From an uncultured Prevotellaceae bacterium (lineage in GTDB: Bacteria > Bacteroidota > Bacteroidia > Bacteroidales > Bacteroidaceae): a stretch of 8,722 nt of DNA. This document shows, piece by piece, positions 1-6,461 of the stretch. Below the pieces are notes generated by a model. That model worked only from the letters and a program-made list of their open reading frames with translations. It searched no databases and was not told the DNA's origin. Each line of letters begins with the position of its first letter. The first letter of the stretch is position 1. The translations under genes and the position numbers were made by a program. The stretch is taken from NCBI GenBank assembly GCA_946539475.1, contig CAMNHM010000110.1:1-8722 (forward strand). The letters are read 5' to 3'.

Positions 1-494
1 CACACGTCGACGGATGGCAGTGGCGTCCCGACATGATCTGGTACGACAACCTCCGTATGTTCAAGTCTGTCAGCTACTACGTGCAGCAGCTCTATGCCAT
101 GAACAAGGGTACCAACGTGCTCTCGCTGCTCACGGCAGACCCGAAGGATGCCAAGGGTAAGAAGCAGGTGCCTGTGGGCGGACAGGAGGGAATGGACGGC
201 CTGTTTGCTTCCTCCGTCTACGATGCTCCAACGGGCGAGGTGATTATTAAGATTGCCAATACCTCGAAGCAGGTGCAGAGCGTGGAGTTCAACCTGATTG
301 GAATGACAGGTGAGCGCACTGCCAACACGCTGACGCTGAGCCACAACGGCATGGACGATGAGAATACGCTCGATGAGCCTACGAAGATCACTCCGAAGCC
401 AGGCACCGTTGCCTGTCAGACTGGCAAGAAGAACACGGTGCTTGCAGACCAGCTGCCCGCCATGTCCTTCCGCGTCTATAAGGTGAAGAAGTAA
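1..494 (+). CDS. alpha-L-arabinofuranosidase (GH51-like), C-terminal part, 5' truncated by window edge
   Basis: The reading frame is open from the window start (first full codon at base 3) to a TAA at 492-494, giving about 163 residues of a longer protein. The ATG at 33 is internal, because the frame continues upstream as HVDGWQWRPD. The run WQWRPDMIWYDNLR followed by YYVQQLYAMNKGTNVL matches the end of the catalytic barrel and the start of the C-terminal beta-sandwich in GH51 arabinofuranosidases, as I remember that family. The remainder (SSVYDAPTGEVIIKIANTS, ending MSFRVYKVKK) has the beta-strand pattern expected of that domain. Family members remove terminal alpha-L-arabinofuranosyl groups from arabinan or arabinoxylan. 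The catalytic acid and nucleophile lie upstream and cannot be checked. The gene converges on the putative pectin lyase gene, which fits a shared pectin theme. Confidence 0.85.
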   Translation, partial: HVDGWQWRPDMIWYDNLRMFKSVSYYVQQLYAMNKGTNVLSLLTADPKDAKGKKQVPVGGQEGMDGLFASSVYDAPTGEVIIKIANTSKQVQSVEFNLIGMTGERTANTLTLSHNGMDDENTLDEPTKITPKPGTVACQTGKKNTVLADQLPAMSFRVYKVKK

Positions 495-527
495 AGAAAA
501 CGGTCTGCATAGAAGGCTACCTGCGAC

Positions 528-614
528 ACCAAAACAAGTTGTTTTGGTAAGCAAAGTATGCCACTTTGGTAATCAAAGTATGCTTCTTTGAAGACCAAAA
601 CAACTTGTTTTGGT
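528..614. repeat. Cluster of intergenic palindromic repeats (two inverted copies of a 21-bp palindrome plus CAAAGT/ACTTTG motifs)
   Basis: Bases 528-548 form a perfect palindrome: arm accaaaacaa, one central base (g538), then ttgttttggt. Bases 594-614 repeat it with c604 at the centre, so each copy is the exact reverse complement of the other. Between them caaagtatg occurs at 552-560 and 574-582, and actttg at 563-568 can pair with either caaagt. A further caaagtat lies at 640-647. The region can fold as two separate hairpins or as one 21-bp stem enclosing the middle. It lies between two convergent genes and encodes no protein. It resembles a REP/BIME-type or MITE-type intergenic element, but the element class is inference. 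I see no transposase and no obvious target-site duplication. Confidence 0.75.
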
Positions 615-663
615 AGCGCAAGAAACCTACTTCGCATCTCAAAGTATAAGCGCGTGGTATGGA

Positions 664-708
664 AAGTAGCAGAAGACGGATGCGAAAAAGCACGCTCTTC
701 TGCTACTT
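664..708. terminator. Hairpin between convergent genes, probable bidirectional terminator
   Basis: Bases 664-676 (aagtagcagaaga) are perfectly complementary to 696-708 (tcttctgctactt), giving a 13-bp stem with a 19-nt loop. It lies between the stop of the arabinofuranosidase gene and the stop of the lyase gene. Neither side carries a strong U-run (acttacttt on the + side, cttt on the - side), so intrinsic termination is plausible rather than certain. It could also serve as a 3'-end stabilising hairpin. Confidence 0.55.
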
Positions 709-745
709 ACTTTAATCCAAATGCAGTCTAGCGACCGATTTGGGT

Positions 746-3700
746 TTATTGTCCCAGGGTTTCAATCATGTAGATGGCGTCGAGACTCCACATCGCTGCA
801 TCGTTCGTGGTGACGCCCCACCAGTAGTCGATGGGGGCAGCCGACTGCGGAGGATTGATGCGGTCGATGCGGAAGGTGGGTGCGCTGGTGTGCTCGATGC
901 GTCCCCAGAGGTCGCGCCACGCCTCAGCCTTCAGCTCGGGCGAACGTGTCATCCAGGCTCCGTAGGCGAGTAGTCGACGGACGGGGAATCCCCCGCGTGA
1001 CACCTTCTTGTAACGTAGCGCAAAGTCAAGCCAAGTGGCTTTGAATGCATCGGAGACGAAGGGCAGCAGCTCGTTCATCACCTCAAAGCCTCCCATGATG
1101 GTCGCCAGGTGGTTGGTGGTCTGACGGTCGGGATCGCCCTCGTAGGTGATGACTCCCGTAGCGGGGTCATAGCCTAGGGCGAGATGCCCAGTGAAGAGTC
1201 CGTGGTTGAACTTCGTGACGCTCTCGAGTCCTGTGAAGATCTTGTCGCGATACTTCAGGTTGCCCGTGCGCTCCCACTCCGTCATCCAGTTGCCTGCGTA
1301 TGCCAGCCAGTCGGGTCCAAAGCGCAGGCGGGCGGGTGCTGAGGTGGGATATCTGTCGCGAGGCTCAGCCAGTCGCATGGGGTCGAGGTGATAGAGCAGG
1401 GTGTCGCCATCTGTCTGTTCGTGCATGATGTCGCCCGTGCGCTCGTCGGCAGTGAGATAGTAGTAGAATCGCAGGAATGCCGACTGCGAGATGCGCGCCT
1501 CCTTTGCTCCGCATCCCCAGTGGCTGACGTTGTGGCGCGAGCCCAGTGGTGCCAGTGGCCCTATGTGGTAGGTGTCGACCTCGCTGTTGTGGCGTGTCAT
1601 CGCCTCTGCCATGCGCCATACGTCAGCTCGTCCCGTTCGCAGGAAGGAGTACCAGAGCCACATGGGGGTGCCCAGCTCAGTGTTATCCCAGGCGAATCCG
1701 CCCACGTCGTAGCGCCATTCGTGGCGGTTGGCATCGTAGGAATGCATGAAGTCGCCATAGTTCCAGAATCCATACCACTTGTGCTGTTCGACGGCATCGC
1801 GGTAGTAGTCAAGATATTGCGACAGTCGCCGCTCGACGGCTGAGGCAGTGTCGGTAGGTAGCGACCAGATGCCAAAGGCCCGTTTCTGGTGTAGGTACTC
1901 AGCGGTGGGCAGCAGGCGCGGAGCGATGGCGAGCTGTACTGCCTGGCGTGCGAACTGCTGACGGTTTGGGCAGTCGACTTGCGGGTCGAGCCAGAATGTG
2001 GTGGTGCGCCCTATACCGTAGGGCGTGGAGAGTCCTTCCTGCACATCCTCGTAGCTGGCATTCAGGTCGTGGGCAATGGTGTCGTAGTGGCAGAGGTTCA
2101 TTGGGTCGCCCTCTGGGCTCCAGAGGTACATCGTGAGTCGTGCCTCCTCAGAGCGTGCACGATCGACCTGGATGGTAGAGGGATAGCTCTGCCAGAAATC
2201 CTGCATGTAGACGCCCAGTCCTCCTTGGGTGTCGCCCACGAAGACATAGCCAGGTGCGCGCTCTCCTGTGAAGGTGCCTATCCATGGCGTTGCCTCCCGC
2301 TGTCCTTCCTCCGTGGGCGATGTGGCGCGCTTGCGGATGGAGAAGCTGTTGTCTGTGAGCTGCGAGAGCCGGAAGCCATCCCAGGCAGCCCAGTGGTCGA
2401 TGAGCTGACGGTCGCCGCGGTTGAGTTGTTCGTAGGAGGTGACGTGGCGTCCCTCGCGTTGGTTTTGCATTGCCTGGCGGTCGGAGAGGAATCGTCGGCC
2501 GTCGATGGGCTGTACCGCCTCCGTCCATACACCGCAGGTCTGCTCACCGTCGCCGGCTGTCAGTGGCGGTGTGGTGGCGAAGGCGATATGCCTGTTGTAG
2601 GGCTCCTGACGCATGGGCACGTCGAAGCTGATGCCCAGCGAGGTGATCATGTCGCGATGCTCGTCGCCATCGTAGAGGAAGGTGTGTACGAGCTTGATCT
2701 GTCGATGCTGGTTGTAGAGGTAGAGACGTACGGTGAAGGGCAGCCATGAGCGACGCTCCGAGTGATGACGGCCGTCGATGCGTACGACCGTCAGCTCATT
2801 GCCGCTACGCTCGAGACGGACGTCGTCGATATGGCTGGTGAAGCTTTCGTCGTCGGTAGTGGCGATAAGCCTTGTTGCTCCTGCCACCCGTCGCTGCTGG
2901 CTGTTCATGATGATACTGTCGATGATGCATGATCCCTGTTTGGGGATATAGGCGCTGACGACGTTTCCCTCGACGACAAACTGGCTGGCGGTCTCCCTGA
3001 CGAAGGGCGCTGCCTTGGCACTCTTGGCTGCCTGCACGATGCTCAGCTCCTTGCCTATGGGGACGATGGCACTCATGCTTGCCCACTTCACCGACCCGTC
3101 AGGCCATCGCGCCATGACCCACGCGTCGGCGGGCTGCTGGTCGGAGAGTGCGAGTCGCGAGACGTCGCTCAGCTCGCCCTGTGCAAAAGGTATGCCAAAG
3201 GTGACAGGCGTGGTGTAGGGAGATGCCTTGTCGGCGCCAATCCAGTGGAGGGGGATGCCTGTCAGCAGTGATGACTGTCGGAGCTCCTGATGCTGGAAGT
3301 TGGCGATGCGACAGTGGGAGAGCGTCGTGCGGAAGGCGAACCATCCGCTGTTGAGAGGCTCAGGGTCGAGATAGTCGGCGATGCATGTTCCGTCGACCGT
3401 CATCCGCGTCCGTCCGTTCTGTGTCGACAGCTTGACGTGATACCAGTGGTTAGGCTTCAGCAGGTGGCTTTCGTCGGTGAACTCGCTGAGGATGGCAGGA
3501 CGGAGCGCCTCGTCCGTGATGCCCTGCTCGTCAGCAGTATAGCGGCGGAAGCGCGTCGTGGTGTTGCCGTTGCCGCCATAGCCCATGTAGTACATCTGCA
3601 GCGAGTAGTAGCGCTCGAAGACTCCGTTGCGCCACTTTGCCCTTTTCCAGATGTCCTTCGCCTTAGGGTCGCTCGCCATCCAGAAGCAGTTCATGTCGCT

Positions 3701-3964
3701 CAGGCGGTCGCCCTCGCCTTGCTTGACGATCTGTACGTCGTACTCCACGCAGCAGTCGGCTTTCAGTTGCTGCTTGCGCCATAGCGAAAGCCCCTTGGGA
3801 GCTACGATCTCGCAGGTATCGCCCTGGAAGCTGACCCGATAGTCGGGCGACTCCGATTCCACTTGCCAGTACTTGCTGAACTGGCGGCTATTGAGTCCTG
3901 ACTGCGCCATGATGGTCGTTGCGAAGAGCAGCGTCAGGAGGGTGGTGATTTGTCTAGTAGTCAT
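746..3964 (-). CDS. secreted exo-rhamnogalacturonan-lyase-like protein (PL26/PcRGLX-type) with N-terminal DUF6250-like domain
   Basis: This is a 1072-residue protein with a signal peptide (residues 1-20, hydrophobic core LLTLLFATTIMA, likely cut before Q21). Residues about 24-228 look like the DUF6250 beta-sandwich domain, with DRLSDMNCFWMASDP at 86-100, the YGGNGNTTTRFRRY stretch at 129-142 and GWFAFRTT at 207-214. From about 235 the sequence resembles the fungal exo-rhamnogalacturonan lyase PcRGLX (family PL26). There is a beta-rich first domain with FGIPFAQGEL at 256-265 and WPDGSVKW at 287-294, a second beta domain, and a C-terminal region of about 400 residues rich in aromatic helices that fits an (alpha/alpha) barrel. 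Such enzymes cleave disaccharides from rhamnogalacturonan-I ends. I cannot assign catalytic residues. The family call is from memory, and a related uronate-specific lyase family is the main alternative. The start has no SD site, as usual in Bacteroidota. The gene begins 47 bp after the metallophosphatase stop with no promoter visible between them, so cotranscription is likely. Confidence 0.75.
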   Translation of the reverse strand: MTTRQITTLLTLLFATTIMAQSGLNSRQFSKYWQVESESPDYRVSFQGDTCEIVAPKGLSLWRKQQLKADCCVEYDVQIVKQGEGDRLSDMNCFWMASDPKAKDIWKRAKWRNGVFERYYSLQMYYMGYGGNGNTTTRFRRYTADEQGITDEALRPAILSEFTDESHLLKPNHWYHVKLSTQNGRTRMTVDGTCIADYLDPEPLNSGWFAFRTTLSHCRIANFQHQELRQSSLLTGIPLHWIGADKASPYTTPVTFGIPFAQGELSDVSRLALSDQQPADAWVMARWPDGSVKWASMSAIVPIGKELSIVQAAKSAKAAPFVRETASQFVVEGNVVSAYIPKQGSCIIDSIIMNSQQRRVAGATRLIATTDDESFTSHIDDVRLERSGNELTVVRIDGRHHSERRSWLPFTVRLYLYNQHRQIKLVHTFLYDGDEHRDMITSLGISFDVPMRQEPYNRHIAFATTPPLTAGDGEQTCGVWTEAVQPIDGRRFLSDRQAMQNQREGRHVTSYEQLNRGDRQLIDHWAAWDGFRLSQLTDNSFSIRKRATSPTEEGQREATPWIGTFTGERAPGYVFVGDTQGGLGVYMQDFWQSYPSTIQVDRARSEEARLTMYLWSPEGDPMNLCHYDTIAHDLNASYEDVQEGLSTPYGIGRTTTFWLDPQVDCPNRQQFARQAVQLAIAPRLLPTAEYLHQKRAFGIWSLPTDTASAVERRLSQYLDYYRDAVEQHKWYGFWNYGDFMHSYDANRHEWRYDVGGFAWDNTELGTPMWLWYSFLRTGRADVWRMAEAMTRHNSEVDTYHIGPLAPLGSRHNVSHWGCGAKEARISQSAFLRFYYYLTADERTGDIMHEQTDGDTLLYHLDPMRLAEPRDRYPTSAPARLRFGPDWLAYAGNWMTEWERTGNLKYRDKIFTGLESVTKFNHGLFTGHLALGYDPATGVITYEGDPDRQTTNHLATIMGGFEVMNELLPFVSDAFKATWLDFALRYKKVSRGGFPVRRLLAYGAWMTRSPELKAEAWRDLWGRIEHTSAPTFRIDRINPPQSAAPIDYWWGVTTNDAAMWSLDAIYMIETLGQ

Positions 3965-4011
3965 AAGCAGTAGTGATGAGTAGTTTGATTCGTGTTCTTT
4001 TCTGTGTGCGG

Positions 4012-4872
4012 CTATTTCTTGTCGAACGTCAGCAGCAGCTTGCCTACGAAGGCGGCGTGCTTGCCGTTCTGGTCGACGGGGACGGGTCGGCCGTCGATGT
4101 TGTTGACATATTCCATGTGCTCGAAATACGTGTGGGAGTGACCGCCCAGGACGAGGTCGACACCTCGTGTGTTCTCAATGAAACGCTGGTCGGGATACTC
4201 CGTGCTGCCCCATCCCAGATGACTCAGGCAAATGACATAGTCGCACTTTTTCTTGTTGCGCAGGATGTCGACCATCTCGCGTGTCTTCTCCACGGGGTCG
4301 AGGAATCGCAGCTGACCGTAGTTCTTGGTAAATACCAGCCCCTCGAGTGGCGGACAGAGTGCGAAGACGCCAATCTTCACGCCCTTACGCTTAATAATAA
4401 TGTAGGGCTTGACGATGTCGCTGAGCTCCGTGCCGGCAAAGTCGTAGTTGGAGCATACGATGGGGAAGCGTGCCTGGCGGAAGATACGGACCATGTTGTC
4501 GAGCCCGAAGTCGAACTCGTGGTTGCCTATGGTGACGGCGTCGTAGCGCATCTGGTTCATCAGCCCAATCTCGACGTCGCCCTCGAACATCGAGTAGTAG
4601 GCCGAGCCCTGTGAGAAGTCGCCACTGTCGAAGAGCAGCAGGTCGGGATCCTTCTGGCGCTCCTCTTTGATCATGGCGATGCGTCGCAGGAATCCGCCGC
4701 GGTCGGCAAGCATCGTGTCGGCGAGGTTACGGTTCAGGGGCATGATGGTTGAGTGGGTATCGTTGGTGTGCAAGATGGTGAGACGCTTCTGCGCCTCCGC
4801 TGGGCTGAATGACAGCTGACAGATGATGAACGATAGCGTTATCAGGAGTCCGTAGCGAGTATTGTTGTTCAT
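4012..4872 (-). CDS. secreted metallophosphatase, catalytic (N-terminal) half of a 5'-nucleotidase
   Basis: This is a 286-residue protein that begins at the ATG at 4872, where MNNNTRYG leads into a signal peptide (residues 1-27, likely cleavage AEA|Q). The frame stays open upstream through a GTG at 4971 as far as 5013, but that part only translates an 8-bp tandem repeat and would displace the signal peptide, so I reject it. All the usual dimetal ligands of the UshA/5'-nucleotidase phosphoesterase domain are visible: D38 and H40 in LHTNDTHS, D85 in DSGDF, N117-H118 in GNHEFDFG, H218 in SHLGW, and H245 and H247 in GGHSHT. The protein ends (LLLTFDKK) where a full-length 5'-nucleotidase would continue into its substrate-binding C-terminal domain. 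That domain is encoded by the gene immediately upstream. The expected role is periplasmic dephosphorylation of nucleotides together with that partner. Alone it could act as a less specific phosphatase. Confidence 0.9.
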   Translation of the reverse strand: MNNNTRYGLLITLSFIICQLSFSPAEAQKRLTILHTNDTHSTIMPLNRNLADTMLADRGGFLRRIAMIKEERQKDPDLLLFDSGDFSQGSAYYSMFEGDVEIGLMNQMRYDAVTIGNHEFDFGLDNMVRIFRQARFPIVCSNYDFAGTELSDIVKPYIIIKRKGVKIGVFALCPPLEGLVFTKNYGQLRFLDPVEKTREMVDILRNKKKCDYVICLSHLGWGSTEYPDQRFIENTRGVDLVLGGHSHTYFEHMEYVNNIDGRPVPVDQNGKHAAFVGKLLLTFDKK

Positions 4873-4908
4873 TGCGTAATTTATTTTTTTGCGATTGATT
4901 CTTTTGGG

Positions 4909-4996
4909 AAATCTCGGAGTGTCGGGGCCTCGGGATCTCGAAGTCTCGGAATCTCGAAGTCTCGAGAGCACGATAGTTCGAGAGCGCGAGAGTTCG
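4909..4996 (-). repeat. Degenerate 8-bp tandem repeat, 11 units, consensus CGAGAYTY on the minus strand
   Basis: Read on the minus strand from 4996 to 4909 there are 11 uninterrupted 8-bp units, all starting with CG: CGAACTCT, CGCGCTCT, CGAACTAT, CGTGCTCT, CGAGACTT, CGAGATTC, CGAGACTT, CGAGATCC, CGAGGCCC, CGACACTC, CGAGATTT. A related octamer, CGAAGTCC, lies directly after the stop codon of the upstream lipoprotein gene (5006-4999), separated from the array by AG. The array therefore fills most of the 134-bp gap between the two 5'-nucleotidase halves. It ends 36 bp before the ATG of the catalytic half. The units share period and phase but vary in sequence, which suggests an old or diversifying array. 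Confidence 0.85.
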
Positions 4997-5006
4997 CTGG
5001 ACTTCG

Positions 5007-5771
5007 TTATTCAATCCTGATGCGGCCCTCAACCTGTGCGTCGACGGTTTTGCCTTGGGCATGCAGGGACTTGAAATAGTTCATGATGATGAAACGCGAG
5101 TTGTCAGCCTCGTTCTGTGGCGATTTCACGTCGGTGGCGTCCTTGAATGCCTCGAGTCCGTCGTTGCCTTGCACGATGTAGTCGATGGTAACGGCGCGAT
5201 AGGTGGCTTTAGGGTCAATCTCCTTTCCGTTGAGGCGGGCGGAGAGAAGCTTCCCGTCGCGTGTGATGACTAGCTCTACGCCACGGCTGACGCCCTCGCC
5301 GCCCCGGCGTGCTATCTGTCGGAACAACTCGAGCAGCTTCTCGCCTGTGAAGGTGGCGAAGGCTATCTTGTTCTCGAACGGGGCGATATCGTTGATGTCG
5401 CCATAGGTCACCTCGCCCTTCGACAGGGCAGCGCGTATGCCTCCGATGTTGTAGACGCCTATGTCGGGCTTCTCGCCATAGTCCTTGCCCGCCCATACGA
5501 GGATGTCGCTGAGTAGGTTGGATATTTCGCTCTCGGGTCGCCGCTTGTCCATATCACGGGCAGCGATACCCATGACGGGGCTCATCACCTCGTCGACCTT
5601 CGCCTTGTAGGGCGCTATGAATGCCTCTGCAGCAGCGTCGGGGTGCTGGTCGTAGCGGTTGTCGATGAGTATGCGCTGGCGACTGATGCTCGTCAGCTCG
5701 TAGTGCGAAGCGCAGCTCGTGGCAGCGAGGGCGAGTGCGCCAAGCGTAAGTAATTTGTTGACTGTGTTCAT
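5007..5771 (-). CDS. lipoprotein, 5'-nucleotidase C-terminal (substrate-binding) domain
   Basis: This is a 254-residue protein with a lipoprotein signal ending AATSC, with C20 as the acylated residue. The residues after it (ASHY) lack the acidic run that marks surface-exported lipoproteins in Bacteroides, so a periplasm-facing position is inferred. The rest is the 5'-nucleotidase C-terminal domain: NIGGIR at 108-113, GEVTYGDINDIAPFENK at 119-135, FTGEKLLELF at 141-150 and GNDGLEAF at 202-209. In full-length enzymes this domain follows the metallophosphatase domain and positions the nucleotide base between two aromatic side chains. Here F132 fits one of them. The other position, as I align it, is L206, which would be unusual. 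The gene lies first in the run and the catalytic half follows 134 bp later, which is the reverse of the domain order in a fused enzyme. The TATTTTTG promoter lies just upstream. Confidence 0.88.
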   Translation of the reverse strand: MNTVNKLLTLGALALAATSCASHYELTSISRQRILIDNRYDQHPDAAAEAFIAPYKAKVDEVMSPVMGIAARDMDKRRPESEISNLLSDILVWAGKDYGEKPDIGVYNIGGIRAALSKGEVTYGDINDIAPFENKIAFATFTGEKLLELFRQIARRGGEGVSRGVELVITRDGKLLSARLNGKEIDPKATYRAVTIDYIVQGNDGLEAFKDATDVKSPQNEADNSRFIIMNYFKSLHAQGKTVDAQVEGRIRIE

Positions 5772-5791
5772 CTTCTTTTGCTATTTTCGTG

Positions 5792-5823
5792 CAAAAATAC
5801 AAAAAAGTTTTGGAGTAACCAAA
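5792..5823 (-). promoter_or_regulatory. Bacteroidota-type promoter for the nucleotidase/lyase run
   Basis: On the minus strand there is TTTG (5823-5820), a 20-nt spacer, then TATTTTTG (5799-5792). This matches the primary sigma factor consensus of Bacteroidota (TTTG near -33, TAnnTTTG near -7). Transcription would start about 12-16 nt before the ATG at 5771. Its -33 half overlaps the spacer of the oppositely directed rplS promoter. Confidence 0.7.
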
Positions 5824-5840
5824 TTTTTTTAGTACCTTTG
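5809..5840 (+). promoter_or_regulatory. Bacteroidota-type promoter for rplS
   Basis: TTTG (5809-5812), a 20-nt spacer, then TACCTTTG (5833-5840) match the Bacteroidota housekeeping promoter pattern exactly. The predicted start of transcription is near 5846, leaving a leader of about 90 nt before the L19 start codon. The -33 element lies within the footprint of the divergent promoter for the lipoprotein gene. Confidence 0.8.
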
Positions 5841-5845
5841 CACCC

Positions 5846-5938
5846 GCTTTTCGGCGTAACCGATGGTGGGAAGATAGGAGAGTTGCCCGCTATGTTGCGT
5901 TGGAACGATACAACAATTTAATTATTAAGTACTTAAAA
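5846..5938 (+). promoter_or_regulatory. rplS 5' leader with two candidate hairpins
   Basis: The leader can form a stem between 5864-5870 (tggtggg) and 5886-5892 (cccgcta, with two wobble pairs). Directly after it comes a hairpin 5894-5914, with gttg pairing to caac around cgt-tgga-acg and an ata bulge on the 3' side. An unstructured AT-rich stretch (about 5915-5938) then leads to the ATG, which is the usual ribosome entry context in this phylum. Ribosomal protein operons are often autoregulated through such leaders. Whether L19 binds here is inference only. Confidence 0.35.
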
Positions 5939-6331
5939 ATGAATTTAATTAAAGTTGCTGAGGAAGCATTTGCAACCAACAATCGCGCCAAGGCTCTTGA
6001 GGCTGGCAAGAAGTTTGAGGAGTTTGGTCCTGGTGACACCATCACCGTTGGTTACAAAATTATCGAGGGTTCAAAGGAGCGTATCCAGCTCTATCGTGGC
6101 GTGGTGATTAAGATCTGCGGTCATGGTGAGAAGAAGCGCTTCACTGTCCGTAAGATGTCTGGCACCGTGGGTGTGGAGCGTATCTTCCCCATGGATTCTC
6201 CCAACATCGACAGCATCGAGGTGAACAAGCACGGTAAGGTGCGTCGCGCCAAGCTTTACTATCTGCGTAAGCTCACTGGTAAGGCTGCCCGCATCAAGGA
6301 GAAGCGAGTCGCTATCAAGAAGGAGGACTAA
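5939..6331 (+). CDS. rplS: 50S ribosomal protein L19
   Basis: The start is the ATG at 5939, giving 130 residues beginning [11 protein letters not shown], the expected N-terminus of Bacteroidota L19. An in-frame ATG at 5900 would add 13 residues ([13 protein letters not shown]), but these translate the leader hairpin region and I reject it. Family hallmarks are [24 protein letters not shown], the basic [20 protein letters not shown] block, then PNIDSIEV and [10 protein letters not shown]. The protein sits at the 30S-50S interface of the ribosome. It is slightly longer than the roughly 115-120 residues typical of many bacteria because of a basic C-terminal tail ending [12 protein letters not shown]. 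It stands alone: its own promoter lies upstream and a strong terminator directly follows. Confidence 0.97.
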   Translation: MNLIKVAEEAFATNNRAKALEAGKKFEEFGPGDTITVGYKIIEGSKERIQLYRGVVIKICGHGEKKRFTVRKMSGTVGVERIFPMDSPNIDSIEVNKHGKVRRAKLYYLRKLTGKAARIKEKRVAIKKED

Positions 6332-6350
6332 ACCCCGCCTCAAAAGAAAT

Positions 6351-6389
6351 AAAGCATCGGAAGCCTCTGTGGCTCTCCGATGCTTTTTT
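6351..6389. terminator. Rho-independent terminator after rplS, probably bidirectional
   Basis: The 11-bp stem aaagcatcgga (6351-6361) pairs with tccgatgcttt (6376-6386). An inner stem agcc/ggct (6362-6365 with 6371-6374) closes over a 5-nt loop, and the T-run spans 6384-6389. It begins 19 nt after the rplS stop. On the minus strand the same hairpin is followed by tttatttctttt, so it could also stop transcription arriving from the peroxidase remnant. Confidence 0.9.
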
Positions 6390-6393
6390 CTTG

Positions 6394-6444
6394 AGTGCCC
6401 AGCTCTGCTTTGAAAGCACAAGCTGAAGCCTCTTCTTGGGCACT
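6394..6444. repeat. Imperfect inverted repeat downstream of the terminator
   Basis: Outer arms agtgccca (6394-6401) and tgggcact (6437-6444) are perfect complements. Inside, tgctt/aagca (6406-6410 with 6414-6418) can form a small hairpin, and agct at 6401-6404 can pair with 6421-6424. There is no T-run on either side. The octamer aagcctct at 6426-6433 also occurs in the terminator loop region (6362-6368 plus the preceding a). It lies 18 nt past the stop of the peroxidase remnant and may be its 3'-end structure. Confidence 0.4.
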
Positions 6445-6461
6445 AGCGATAGGGGCTATGG

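Noticed and set aside
528..614. Possible CRISPR array from the repeated palindromes
   Set aside because: There are only two copies, in opposite orientation, with a 45-bp interior made of other repeats and no Cas genes nearby.
1979..2749. 256-codon open frame on the plus strand inside the lyase gene
   Set aside because: It is the complement of a convincing secreted protein and shows no recognisable motif. Long antisense frames are expected from the GC-rich third codon positions here.
3973..4614. 213-codon open frame on the plus strand opposite the metallophosphatase gene
   Set aside because: The other strand carries the full set of metal-ligand motifs. This frame is a shadow without family resemblance.
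4873..4971. GTG-started N-terminal extension of 33 residues on the metallophosphatase
   Set aside because: It only translates the 8-bp tandem array, and it would put a basic Arg-rich segment before an evident signal peptide that starts at the ATG at 4872.
5007..5013. Possible programmed frameshift joining the lipoprotein to the metallophosphatase
   Set aside because: The downstream frame is open back to 5013 and so overlaps the lipoprotein stop. However, each protein has its own export signal, no slippery sequence is visible, and the domain order would be reversed relative to known fused enzymes.
5900..5938. In-frame upstream ATG for rplS
   Set aside because: The added 13 residues are unlike L19 and fall in the structured leader. 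[11 protein letters not shown] at 5939 is the conserved start.
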